NCBI RefSeq assembly: GCF_000714715.1
Contig: NZ_JMFO01000031.1
Location: forward strand, 1 to 36,377
Source: Candidatus Magnetobacterium casense
GTDB taxonomy: Bacteria > Nitrospirota > Thermodesulfovibrionia > Thermodesulfovibrionales > Magnetobacteriaceae
Reading direction: 5' to 3'
DNA length: 36,377 bases
Shown one piece after another: positions 27,363 through 36,007 of this stretch; within the stretch, counting starts at the first letter, position 1; the number at the start of each line of letters is the position of its first letter. Under the pieces are notes generated by a model. It made no database searches and was not told where the DNA came from. It saw only the letters and a list, made by a program, of their open reading frames with translations. Position numbers and translations under genes: made by a program.

Positions 27363-29033
27363 TTACCTACCCTTATCCTTTTCAATCTCAATAGTAAACA
27401 CGGCGCCGTTGTCCGTATTGTCTGCATACAATCTTCCGCCGATGTTGTCTTCGATTATTACCTTTGACATGTATAGCCCCACGCCGGTGCCCTTGTTTGG
27501 TCCCTTTGTGGTAAAGTAGGGTTCAAATATCCTGTTTATTATGTCAACCGGGATACCGATACCATTGTCGCTTATCTTTACAGTGAACTTATTGTCATCC
27601 TTATAGAAATCAAGCAGGATCATACCCATCTCCTCCGTCTCTGCATATTCATCTCTGTTTCGTTTTTCTATAATAGAGTCCTTGGCATTATTGATCAAAT
27701 TCAGCAGGACGTGCTCAAATTCACCCTGGTACGAAAAAAGAGTCAGGTCATGACAACACATCTCGCCATCCAAGTCTTCACGTGACATATTATGGACATG
27801 ACAGGTAAGTCTGTACGATATAGAATTGTTCCTGAACTGGGCAGAGAGCAAGGACAATACGTTCATAGCGGCCTTCTTTACATCAAAGACCTTTTTTTCT
27901 TTTTCGGGGCTGTAAAAGTTTCTGAAGTCGTCTATCGTTTTTGACATAAAGCTTATCTGAGCCACAGACTTACTTATCGATCCCTCAATATATTCCTTGT
28001 CTAGTTCTCCGTAGTCATAGGCATCCCCGATATCCTGTACGAGGATAGCGAGGGCATTGAGGGGTTGCCTCCACTGGTGTGCAATGGCGCTTATCATCTC
28101 TCCCATGGCGGCCATCTTGGACTGTTGGATAAGCATTTGTTCTTGTCTGAGGCGTCTTTCAACCTCGTCTTTGACACGATTTTCGAGGTTTTTATTTAAC
28201 TCCATCAGGTTGTCTTCATACTCCTTACGGATGCTGATGTCACGGGCGGCAACTATTACACCGATGACGCTGCCGACCTCATCGCGATACACGGAGGCAT
28301 TACACAACACGGGAGTCGTCTGACCATCATAACACAGGATGTATAGCTCATAGTCATGAGCCGTGCCAATGCCGAGGGCTTTCTTATAGAGTTCTGCCGC
28401 CTTTTCAGGTTCGGTGAAATAGTCGGTAAAATCGCTGTCTATCAGATTTCTCCTTGAACGGCCAGTGATTATCTCCGTGGCGATGTTGACGTCCTTTATC
28501 TTGCCATTTTGCCCTACGTTTATAATGGGGTCGAGGTTTACCTCTATCAACTTCCTGTTGTACTCGCTGACAACGCGCAGGGCCTCGGTTGTTTTTTTCA
28601 GGTACTCATTGGAGGTATGAAGTTCTTCTGACTGCTTGAGTATTAACTGCTGCTGTCTGTGCAGTTGAAGGAATACGTTTACCTTGCTCTTTAATATTTC
28701 CGGCTCTATGGGTTTGATCAGGTAGTCAACGGCGCCACTCTCGTAGCCCTTAAATATAAACTTTTGCTCTGTGCTCACGGCACTTATAAATATGATGGGG
28801 AGTGTCTTGGTCTTGTTGTTTTTGCGGATTAGCTCTGCAACCTCAAAACCGTTCATCTGCGGCATCTGGACGTCCAGCAGGATAAGGGCAAAGTTGTTGT
28901 TTAACAACTGCCAAAGGGCCTCCTGACCCGAGGTGGCCTTAACAATGTTTAGCTCCAGCCCCTGGAGTATGGTCTCCAGCACCAACAGGTTTTCGACCCT
29001 GTCGTCAACTATAAGGATGTTTTGTCTTTCCAT
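27363..29033 (-). CDS. Hybrid sensor kinase, REC-PAS-HisKA-HATPase
   Basis: A 556-aa cytoplasmic protein. An N-terminal receiver domain ('ILIVDDRVENLLVLE', acceptor in 'ALILLDVQMPQMNGFE', 'YLIKPIEPE') is followed by a coiled coil. A PAS domain comes next ('NLDPIINVGQNGKIKDVNIA'...'VIVAARDISIRKEYE'), then a second coiled coil. The H box is 'AIAHQWRQPLNALAIL', and the HATPase has 'LLNLINNAKDSI', 'ISDNGIGIP' and 'GTGVGLYMSKVIIEDN'. An N-terminal receiver means it takes input from another kinase, perhaps the large hybrid kinase of this cluster. It begins 15 bases after hicB. Confidence 0.93.
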   Translation of the reverse strand: MERQNILIVDDRVENLLVLETILQGLELNIVKATSGQEALWQLLNNNFALILLDVQMPQMNGFEVAELIRKNNKTKTLPIIFISAVSTEQKFIFKGYESGAVDYLIKPIEPEILKSKVNVFLQLHRQQQLILKQSEELHTSNEYLKKTTEALRVVSEYNRKLIEVNLDPIINVGQNGKIKDVNIATEIITGRSRRNLIDSDFTDYFTEPEKAAELYKKALGIGTAHDYELYILCYDGQTTPVLCNASVYRDEVGSVIGVIVAARDISIRKEYEDNLMELNKNLENRVKDEVERRLRQEQMLIQQSKMAAMGEMISAIAHQWRQPLNALAILVQDIGDAYDYGELDKEYIEGSISKSVAQISFMSKTIDDFRNFYSPEKEKKVFDVKKAAMNVLSLLSAQFRNNSISYRLTCHVHNMSREDLDGEMCCHDLTLFSYQGEFEHVLLNLINNAKDSIIEKRNRDEYAETEEMGMILLDFYKDDNKFTVKISDNGIGIPVDIINRIFEPYFTTKGPNKGTGVGLYMSKVIIEDNIGGRLYADNTDNGAVFTIEIEKDKGR

Positions 29034-29048
29034 ATTTTAATCATCATC

Positions 29049-29294
29049 TCATTTATCAGAACATGTCAAAACTTCTTGCAAATTAAAGGAACTATCTTCT
29101 TTAAGCACTGAAGGCTCGGGGATTTTCTTACCGGACATCTTTGCAACTTCAATCCATCCCTCCTGGGCTATTTTTATTTCTTTTAACGCCTCTTCTTCTG
29201 TCTCTCCAAAAGCAGAACATAGAGGAAGGTCCGGCACTATGGCTATATATCCCTCATCTTCTTCGCTGTAGAAAATTGTGATTGCGTATTTCAT
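29049..29294 (-). CDS. hicB: HicB-family antitoxin
   Basis: An 81-aa HicB-like protein: 'MKYAITIFYSEEDEGYIAIV', 'DLPLCSAFGETEEEALKEI', then a short tail. HicB neutralises the HicA RNase and often autorepresses. No clear DNA-binding domain follows the partial RNase H-like core. The start is the ATG at 29294 with a perfect GGAGG six bases before; an upstream ATG in the frame lies in the hicA coding end. The gap from the hicA stop is one base (TGA-T-ATG). Confidence 0.9.
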   Translation of the reverse strand: MKYAITIFYSEEDEGYIAIVPDLPLCSAFGETEEEALKEIKIAQEGWIEVAKMSGKKIPEPSVLKEDSSFNLQEVLTCSDK

Positions 29295-29295
29295 A

Positions 29296-29541
29296 TCATT
29301 CCTCCATTTTGTGTTTTTCAATTAGTTTAATAAATTGCTTTACTTGATAAGGTTTAGCCATACCATTCTTGTTTTGATAATTTAAAATTTCGTTCACATT
29401 TTCTTTTTCATAATAACAATGACTACCTCTTTTGTCTTTAAGTATAAAATTAAACGATTTAGTCAACTTACACAAATCATCAAATCTAACATTATCAGGA
29501 TTATTTTTTACTTTTTTCAGAAGCTTTTTTAATTTACTCAT
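29296..29541 (-). CDS. hicA: HicA-like mRNA interferase toxin
   Basis: An 81-aa HicA-like protein with a dsRBD-like fold. It is basic ('MSKLKKLLKKVKNNPDNVRF'), and has the catalytic 'RGSHCYYEK' motif, whose His is the RNase residue, and 'PYQVKQFIKLIEKH'. The ATG at 29541 overlaps the end of cheB (…ATGAGTAA), so the toxin is coupled to the chemotaxis transcript. The pair is much more AT-rich than its neighbours, which suggests acquisition by transfer. Confidence 0.88.
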   Translation of the reverse strand: MSKLKKLLKKVKNNPDNVRFDDLCKLTKSFNFILKDKRGSHCYYEKENVNEILNYQNKNGMAKPYQVKQFIKLIEKHKMEE

Positions 29542-30142
29542 ATGCACTAATGCCTGTCTCTGCCAGCCTTATTATAACCTCCGCGATGTCCTTGAGGGGT
29601 AGGATATAATCCACGCTTGTTGCGGCAATAGCGGCTTCCGGCATCGATGAGCACTCGGCGGTATCGGGGTCCTGGACGATGGCCACTCCACCGGCGGCCT
29701 TGATTTTGCGCAGGCCAAGACTGCCGTCGTTGTTGGCGCCTGTGAGAACTACACCGATCAGAGCTGCCCCATAGACGTCTGCGGCACTTTCAAAGAACAC
29801 GTCAATAGATGGCCGCGAAAAATTGACAGGGGCATCCACGGACAGCGAAAACGTCCTGTCATTCTCTACCAACAGATGATAGTTGGGCGGTGCAAAGTAG
29901 ACACATCCACCGGCTACGGCCTCTTTTTCGTCTGCCTGCTTGACCCTTAACCGGCACGAGTCCTTGTACAGGGCCGGCATATCATCCCTCGAACTGGGAT
30001 GCAGATGCTGGACCACCACCACAGGCAGGGAGAACTCCGCCGACAGGGACGGCAATATCTCCTTCAGGGCGCTTGTACCTCCGGCAGATGCCCCTATCAC
30101 CACGGCCTCATACGCTTTATGTTGTCCGCTTTTGTTGCTCAC
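29534..30142 (-). CDS. cheB: CheB-type methylesterase domain without receiver
   Basis: A 202-aa protein that is only the CheB catalytic domain, so it lacks the N-terminal receiver domain of classic CheB. The catalytic triad is visible: Ser19 in 'IGASAGGTSAL', His46 in 'VVVVQHLHP' and Asp in 'VVLTGANNDGSLGL'. It removes methyl groups from (or deamidates) glutamyl residues of receptor helices. It starts at GTG 30142, a few bases after cheR (gap three bases), so the two form a methylation pair. Activity control must differ from that of receiver-bearing CheB. Confidence 0.92.
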   Translation of the reverse strand: MSNKSGQHKAYEAVVIGASAGGTSALKEILPSLSAEFSLPVVVVQHLHPSSRDDMPALYKDSCRLRVKQADEKEAVAGGCVYFAPPNYHLLVENDRTFSLSVDAPVNFSRPSIDVFFESAADVYGAALIGVVLTGANNDGSLGLRKIKAAGGVAIVQDPDTAECSSMPEAAIAATSVDYILPLKDIAEVIIRLAETGISAYE

Positions 30143-30145
30143 CTG

Positions 30146-31138
30146 TCATACCTTGGTCACACTCCGGATCAGACCTTGCAGTTCATCAAGCCTCTTGATT
30201 GTCTCCGAAATGAGCACGGCGCTCCTGTTGAGCACACCCTCCGTGAGACCATTGACCGGCTGATTTGATTCAACCTCAGCGACCGGCCTTGAGTGTTTGC
30301 TGTATATTCTTTCTTCCTTTGAGACGTCATCAAAGTAACCTGAGTACTTTGACAGACGTATGGTCTCCTTTGATCCCAGGGCAAGAAAACCGCCATCACA
30401 CAGGCTATCTGCAAACAGCCTGAATACGTTGTCCTGAAGGTCTCTGTTAAAATATATGAGGACATTTCTGCACACTATCAGATTCATTTCACCAAAGACC
30501 CCGTCCGTTACGAGGTTGTGTCTGGAGAACGTGACGTTCTTTCTCAGGGATTGATTCATGATAGCGGAGTCGTATTTTGCCAGAAAGTAGTCCGCAAAGG
30601 ACTCTACACCGCCTGACTGTTGATAGTTGGAGGTGTATTTTTTCATATCGCTTGTCTTATAGATTCCTTCCCTGGCCTTGTTGAGGGCTGCCTCGCTAAA
30701 ATCGGTGGCATAGATGCGTGTTTTGTCGTAGAGTTTTTCTTCCGTTAAGAGGATTGCCAGCGAATAGACCTCCTCTCCCGTGGAACAGCCCGCTACCCAG
30801 AGCTTTATAAAGGGCAGTTGTTGCAACAGTGGTATGACCTGTTTTCGCATTGTCAGGAAGAAAGACGGGTCCCTGAACATCTCCGTAACCTTGATAGACA
30901 GCTCGTTGAGAAACGCATCAAAGAACGCCCTGTCGTACAGAATCCTGTGTATCATTTCGGAGACGTTGTCAAGGTTCGACAGGGTCAACCTCTGGGCTAT
31001 ACGTCGCTTCAGGGAGGCCTTGGAGTAGTTCCTGAAGTCGTACCCGTACTTGAGGTATATGGCCTCTAACAATACGCGGACCTCTATGTCCTCGTTCTCG
31101 TGCGTGTCATTCACGTTGTCTGCGCCCTCATCCTTCAC
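30146..31138 (-). CDS. cheR: CheR-type protein-glutamate methyltransferase
   Basis: A 330-aa methyltransferase that uses S-adenosylmethionine to methylate receptor glutamates. It has the N-terminal helical domain ('GYDFRNYSKASLKRRIAQRL') and 'SIKVTEMFRDPSFF'. SAM-binding 'KLWVAGCSTGEEVYSLAILL', 'IYATDFSEAALNKAREGIY' and 'LIVCRNVLIYF' follow. About 55 C-terminal residues after 'RIYSKHSRPVAE' form an extra tail with a final helix. It starts at GTG 31138. It is paired with cheB, downstream of a hybrid kinase whose N-terminus looks like a chemoreceptor. Confidence 0.93.
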   Translation of the reverse strand: MKDEGADNVNDTHENEDIEVRVLLEAIYLKYGYDFRNYSKASLKRRIAQRLTLSNLDNVSEMIHRILYDRAFFDAFLNELSIKVTEMFRDPSFFLTMRKQVIPLLQQLPFIKLWVAGCSTGEEVYSLAILLTEEKLYDKTRIYATDFSEAALNKAREGIYKTSDMKKYTSNYQQSGGVESFADYFLAKYDSAIMNQSLRKNVTFSRHNLVTDGVFGEMNLIVCRNVLIYFNRDLQDNVFRLFADSLCDGGFLALGSKETIRLSKYSGYFDDVSKEERIYSKHSRPVAEVESNQPVNGLTEGVLNRSAVLISETIKRLDELQGLIRSVTKV

Positions 31139-31170
31139 GCGTTATCCAAAATGTAACAATAAAAGGCAAA

Positions 31171-31241
31171 GAAGAAGGAGGTCGGCTCCGCCCCCTCCTC
31201 AGACCTCCCCTGCAAGGGGACCAGTCCCCTTGACCCCATTT
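31171..31241 (-). repeat. Double-hairpin repeat, copy D
   Basis: On the minus strand it begins AAATGGGGTCAAGGGGACTG, then GTCCCCTTGCAGGGGAGGTC and GAGGAGGGGGCGGAGCCGAC, with a pyrimidine tract to about 31158. It lies between the hybrid kinase and cheR, on the transcribed strand, and may modulate read-through. Confidence 0.82.
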
Positions 31242-31273
31242 AGGTTGTTTACAGAGCATGGCTATCAAATCAA

Positions 31274-34200
31274 TCATTTATATAACCACACTCTCAACAG
31301 AGAAAGCAATCTGTCGGCATCGATGGGCTTTGCCAGGTAGTCGTTGGCCCCTGCCTCGATGCACTTCATCTTGTCTTCTTTCATCGCCTTTGCGGTCAGG
31401 GCGATGATGGGGAGATTTCTGTACTCATAGGAGCTCCTTATCTGTCTGATTGCCTCATAGCCGTCCATTTCGGGCATCATGATGTCCATCAACACCAGTT
31501 CCACCGCCTTATTGTCCTTGAGACGTGCTATGCCCTCTCTGCCGTCTCGTCCAACCAGTACATTTACGCCCCTCTCCTGAAGGACGCTTGACAGGGCAAA
31601 GACGTTTCTGACGTCATCGTCAACTATCAGGATTGTCTTGTCTTTAAAGATGGTATCCTTGTCGTGTACCATGTCTATCATTTTTTGTTTCTCCGGTGGC
31701 AACTTTGACTCTATTAGGTGGAGAAACAAGACGATCTCGTCAAGCAGTCGCTCGTTTGATATGACACGTTTGACAATAAGCCTGTGGCAGTACATGTTGA
31801 GTTTGGTTTCGGCCTCCTTGGATAACACCGCACTGTTGTATACGATGACGGGGACTTCGCTGAATTTCTCTCCAGCCTTTAGTGTATCAAGCAGGGCAAA
31901 TCCCGCAGTCTCATCAACGCTGAGGTTTAAGACAATACAGTTGACCCCTTTGGTCTTTAGTGCCGCGGGGACATTCGCGGGGGAGACAAAAACGGTCTCA
32001 ACCCCTGAGCTGTCGAGCAGCTCCAACAACGTAGCCCTCTGTGTCGTATCAAGGTTGACGGCAAGCAATCGCTTGCTGCCCTGAGCAAAAATGCCCTCCA
32101 GCTTTTTAAAGACATCATCGAGTCGTTCCATGCTGACCGGCTTGGTGAGGTATCCGACAACGCCCGACTTCAGGCAATCGATGCTCTTATCGGCGGCTGA
32201 GACGATATGCACGGGAATATTGCGCGTCCCTGCGGAGTCCTTTAATCTCTCCAGCGCCATTCTGCCATCCATCACGGGCAGGCCGACGTCCAGAATTATG
32301 GCATCCGGCCTGTAGGTCTCTGCATACTCACATCCACGCCAGCCATCACCGGCAACAATACATTTAAATCCTTTTTCGTGACTTATATCGTACAGTATCT
32401 TTGCAAACACGGGGTCATCCTCGATGACGAGTATGGACTTATCCCCGGGGGATAGGTGCTGTCTGTCATCCTCGAGGATATCAGCCCCGGTATGGGGTCC
32501 GGCAGGGGGGCGAACTTCAACCGCAGTGCGCTGCGTTGGCTCAACGGGGTGGGAGTCTGCCTTAGAGGGTTGCCTTGTGTGCGGCTGGGAGTAACCCTGT
32601 GGCTCTAAACTCGATGGCAGGTACAGTGTAAAGGTACTCCCGTGGTGTTCAACACTCTTGAGGTGCAGTTGTCCGCCCAGCAGCCTTGTCAGTTCCCTCG
32701 ATATGGTCAGGCCAAGTCCGGTGCCGCCGTACTTCCGGCTTGTGGTACCATCGGCCTGCTTGAATGCCTCAAAGATCACCCCCTGCTTGTCTGCCGCAAT
32801 GCCTATACCCGTATCCGATACGGAGATGGCGACGACCTCTTCCGCTCCACCGCCAAGCGTTACGGAGGCATCGGTGCAGCGGCCAATGTTGACGGAGACC
32901 CCCCCCTTTTCGGTAAACTTTATGGCGTTTGAGATGAGATTGCGTAGAATCTGTTCCAGCTTTTGAACGTCCGTCCTTATTGAGGCCCTGATGTCCTGAG
33001 CAACAACCACGTCCAGCGTCAACCCCTTGTTCTGTGCAACGGGGGCGAAGGTACGCCCTATGGATGTGGCCAGCTCGCTGAAGTCCAACGGTTCCACGTG
33101 CAGCTCCATCTTGCCAGCCTCCACCTTGGAGAGGTCAAGGATATCGTTGATGAGCGCCAACAGGTCCTTGCCCGATGAATAAACGGTCTGGGCACACTCC
33201 AACTGTTTTGACGACAGATTGCCGTCCTTGTTGTCGGCCAGGTGTTTTGACAGCAACAGGATGCTGTTTAACGGCGTGCGCAACTCATGCGACATGTTGG
33301 CAAGAAACTCGGACTTGTACTTGCTTGTCACCTCAAGCTCCTGTGCCTTCTCCGTGGTTATCTGCTGTGCCCGTTCAAGTTCGGTGTTCTTTTGCTTTAT
33401 CTCATCGCGTTGTTGTTGCAGTATCTTTGCGCGCTCCTCAAGTTCCTCGTTGACCTGCCTGAGTTCTTCCTGCTGGGCCTGGAGTTCGGCCTCCGAATCC
33501 CTCAATGCCTTTGTCTGCTCGCTTAGGGCCTCGTTCGACGCTCGCAACTCCTCCTGCTGCACCTGTAACTCCTCGGCCTGGGCCTGTGTCGTAGACAGGA
33601 GTTCTCTCATCTTTTCCCGCGCCTGTGCAACACTGAAGGCTATCCCTATGGACTGGGAAACCATCTCTATCAATTCAACCCGGGTATCGTCAAACCTCTC
33701 AAGTGAACCGATTTCGATCACGCCCATCACCTGTCCCTCGTATAAGAACGGCACAACCAGTATGTTGACGGGCCTGGATTCACCCAACCCGGATGTGATC
33801 TTTATGTAGTCCTCCGGGGCATCGGTTATGAGTATGCACTGTCCTTCAAGTGCGGCCTGCCCCACCAGACCCTCGCCAAAGACAAAGGTGTTGGAGAGGC
33901 TCTTGCGTTTTGTGTATGCATAGGAGGCCGTAAGTCTCAGCTTCTTGTCGCCTTCAACCAAATAGATTGCCCCCACCTGGGCGTTTAAGTACTTGGTCAG
34001 GAGACCGATTATGTTCTGTGCAAGGAGTATGACGTCCTGCTCCCCGCGTATCTTGTCGTTGAGCTGAGAAACTCCGGTTTTTTTCCAATCCTCCCGGTCC
34101 TTTTCCGTGAGCGTTGCCTTAAGCTTTGCGGTCATCTTTCTGAAGGAATCGGCTAGTTGTCCGATTTCATCGGTAGAGGCAACGTTTATTGGCGTATCCA

Positions 34201-34891
34201 GCCTGCCCTGTCCTATCTCGTCAGTGGCGCCAATCAGCTCTTGTATTGGCCTGGTGACACTTTTAGTAAAGAAAAACGTTATTGCTATGCCAAGTGCAAA
34301 AATAATTGCAAGTAATATATATATCTGGTTCTTAAAACCATTACCGGTATCCTGGGCATTGTTTCTGAATGTTATGGCCTTGTTTTGAGCGTAATCATAA
34401 ACCATTTTTATGGTGGTTTCCATATCCATAGTATTTGACATGTACTTATCACTGTTTATCAATGCCTTTGCATCGTCAACTTTGCCATCCATTGCCATCG
34501 AAAAAAGATGGGCGATAAGGGGCTCCCACTGCTTGAAGTTAGTTTGTGCGTCGTTGACAAGGTGTTTTTCACCCAGAAATCGCTCTTCCAGGATGTCAAA
34601 GTCCTTGTCTATCCGGGCAATATACTCCGCCACCTGCTCCTTGTATCTAAGGACTTCATCCTTATCGGTTGTGTATGCCGCCTTTCTCGTAATCAGGCGT
34701 ATCTTTGTAGTGTTTCCGTCAACCCGCAAGACGGCGTTACTGACGGTAAAGGGGTGGTTGTACATCAGCCGTGTCTGGTTCAGGACGAAATCAAGACGGT
34801 TGACGGCAAATATCGCAACAAAGCCAAACAGCACAAACAACAGCGAAAACGCCATTGCGAGACGTAACCCTATACTCGTGTTTTTCAACAT
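31274..34891 (-). CDS. Chemoreceptor-like hybrid sensor kinase with three receivers
   Basis: A 1205-aa inner-membrane kinase. It has a first membrane helix ('LAMAFSLLFVLFGFVAIFAV'), a periplasmic four-helix-bundle sensor like those of chemoreceptors (about 32-185), and a second helix ('IYILLAIIFALGIAITFFF'). HAMP ('PIQELIGATDEIGQGRLDTP'), GAF and a long Gln/Glu-rich coiled coil ('AEELQVQQEELRASNEAL') follow, then HisKA with 'ANMSHELRTPLNSI' and HATPase ('LRNLISNAIKFTEKG', 'VSDTGIGI', 'YGGTGLGLTISREL'). Three receivers end the protein. The first ('AIILDVGLPVMDG') and third ('LVLMDIMMPEMDGYE') look active; the middle one has Asn at the acceptor ('CIVLNLSVDET'). The start is ATG 34891 or GTG 34894; no ribosome site is seen. 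CheR and CheB follow, and may methylate it. Confidence 0.93.
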   Translation of the reverse strand: MLKNTSIGLRLAMAFSLLFVLFGFVAIFAVNRLDFVLNQTRLMYNHPFTVSNAVLRVDGNTTKIRLITRKAAYTTDKDEVLRYKEQVAEYIARIDKDFDILEERFLGEKHLVNDAQTNFKQWEPLIAHLFSMAMDGKVDDAKALINSDKYMSNTMDMETTIKMVYDYAQNKAITFRNNAQDTGNGFKNQIYILLAIIFALGIAITFFFTKSVTRPIQELIGATDEIGQGRLDTPINVASTDEIGQLADSFRKMTAKLKATLTEKDREDWKKTGVSQLNDKIRGEQDVILLAQNIIGLLTKYLNAQVGAIYLVEGDKKLRLTASYAYTKRKSLSNTFVFGEGLVGQAALEGQCILITDAPEDYIKITSGLGESRPVNILVVPFLYEGQVMGVIEIGSLERFDDTRVELIEMVSQSIGIAFSVAQAREKMRELLSTTQAQAEELQVQQEELRASNEALSEQTKALRDSEAELQAQQEELRQVNEELEERAKILQQQRDEIKQKNTELERAQQITTEKAQELEVTSKYKSEFLANMSHELRTPLNSILLLSKHLADNKDGNLSSKQLECAQTVYSSGKDLLALINDILDLSKVEAGKMELHVEPLDFSELATSIGRTFAPVAQNKGLTLDVVVAQDIRASIRTDVQKLEQILRNLISNAIKFTEKGGVSVNIGRCTDASVTLGGGAEEVVAISVSDTGIGIAADKQGVIFEAFKQADGTTSRKYGGTGLGLTISRELTRLLGGQLHLKSVEHHGSTFTLYLPSSLEPQGYSQPHTRQPSKADSHPVEPTQRTAVEVRPPAGPHTGADILEDDRQHLSPGDKSILVIEDDPVFAKILYDISHEKGFKCIVAGDGWRGCEYAETYRPDAIILDVGLPVMDGRMALERLKDSAGTRNIPVHIVSAADKSIDCLKSGVVGYLTKPVSMERLDDVFKKLEGIFAQGSKRLLAVNLDTTQRATLLELLDSSGVETVFVSPANVPAALKTKGVNCIVLNLSVDETAGFALLDTLKAGEKFSEVPVIVYNSAVLSKEAETKLNMYCHRLIVKRVISNERLLDEIVLFLHLIESKLPPEKQKMIDMVHDKDTIFKDKTILIVDDDVRNVFALSSVLQERGVNVLVGRDGREGIARLKDNKAVELVLMDIMMPEMDGYEAIRQIRSSYEYRNLPIIALTAKAMKEDKMKCIEAGANDYLAKPIDADRLLSLLRVWLYK

Positions 34892-34961
34892 CACGTGACT
34901 ATTGTAACATAAGATGTTCTGATAATGCTAATGTTGCAATACGTTGGGATATTATTATACA

Positions 34962-35981
34962 ATGGTTTCTATGAAGTTCAAGCCTAAGGGAAAGAGGCTG
35001 TGGTTATCGATACTCATACGTTGGGCTGTTATCACGGGCATTGTTGTATCGACCGTGGTGTACATAGAAAGTATGCCGGGTAAGTCGTATAAAGGCGTCC
35101 TCAGACCGCTGTCTGCGGATGAGGAACTCTTGAAGGAGAACCTCAGACGACACGTGGTCAAGCTGTCACAGGAGATCGGCCACAGAAACACGGAGCACTA
35201 CAAGGGCTTAGAGGCCTCTGTGGAGTACATCAGGGACGTCCTTGTTCGATACGGATATAGCGTCAGGTTTCAGGAGTACACGGTCAGACACAAGACCGTA
35301 AAGAATATAGAGGCGCAAATTGATGCACCCTCCGATGAAATCATCGTAGTTGGCGCCCACTATGACTCGGTGCAGGGCAGCTTTGGGGCAAACGACAACG
35401 CATCAGGTGTGGCTGCAACTCTGGAGTTGGCACGGCTTCATGCAGGGAAAAAGCACCAACGTACCTTACGCTTTGTGTTGTTTGTAAACGAAGAGCCTCC
35501 GTACTTTGAAACCGAAGATATGGGCAGCCGTGTCTATGCCAGGGAGGCCAAAAAACGTGGCGATAAGATCGCCGGCATGGTCTCACTTGAGACAATCGGT
35601 TTCTACTCCGACAGTCCCGGCAGCCAAAAATACCCCTCGATACTAAGGTACTTCTACCCCGACACGGCAAACTTCATAGGTTTTGTCAGCAACATCTCCT
35701 CACGGGAGCTTCTGTATCGTTGCATAAAGACATTCCGCAACACCACGGCATTTCCCTCCGTGGGCACTGTGGCTCCGGCATGGATACCAGGCATAGGGTG
35801 GTCAGACCACTGGTCATTCTGGAAGGAGGACTATCCGGCGATCATGATTACGGATACCGCCCCGTTTCGATACGTACACTATCACGAAATGTCGGATACC
35901 CCCGACAAGATCGATTTTGACAGGATGGCACGAGTCGTTGCAGGGGTGGACAGGGTTGTAGAGGGAATATCTTCTGAATAG
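34962..35981 (+). CDS. Membrane-anchored M28-family peptidase
   Basis: A zinc-dependent M28 aminopeptidase-type protein of about 339 aa. A basic N-terminus and one transmembrane segment ('LWLSILIRWAVITGIVVSTV') anchor it. The catalytic domain has the expected metal and catalytic residues: 'VVGAHYDSVQG', 'GANDNASGVAA', 'VNEEPPYF', 'SLETIGFYSD' and 'YHEMSDTPDKIDF'. It begins at ATG 34962 or 34971; neither has a clear ribosome site. TTGCAA (34934) and TATACA (34956) could give a nearly leaderless message. It is divergent from the hybrid kinase and is followed by the ISL3 element. Confidence 0.9.
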   Translation: MVSMKFKPKGKRLWLSILIRWAVITGIVVSTVVYIESMPGKSYKGVLRPLSADEELLKENLRRHVVKLSQEIGHRNTEHYKGLEASVEYIRDVLVRYGYSVRFQEYTVRHKTVKNIEAQIDAPSDEIIVVGAHYDSVQGSFGANDNASGVAATLELARLHAGKKHQRTLRFVLFVNEEPPYFETEDMGSRVYAREAKKRGDKIAGMVSLETIGFYSDSPGSQKYPSILRYFYPDTANFIGFVSNISSRELLYRCIKTFRNTTAFPSVGTVAPAWIPGIGWSDHWSFWKEDYPAIMITDTAPFRYVHYHEMSDTPDKIDFDRMARVVAGVDRVVEGISSE

Positions 35982-36007
35982 TTCAGCCACAGGTTGTTTA
36001 AGATAAA

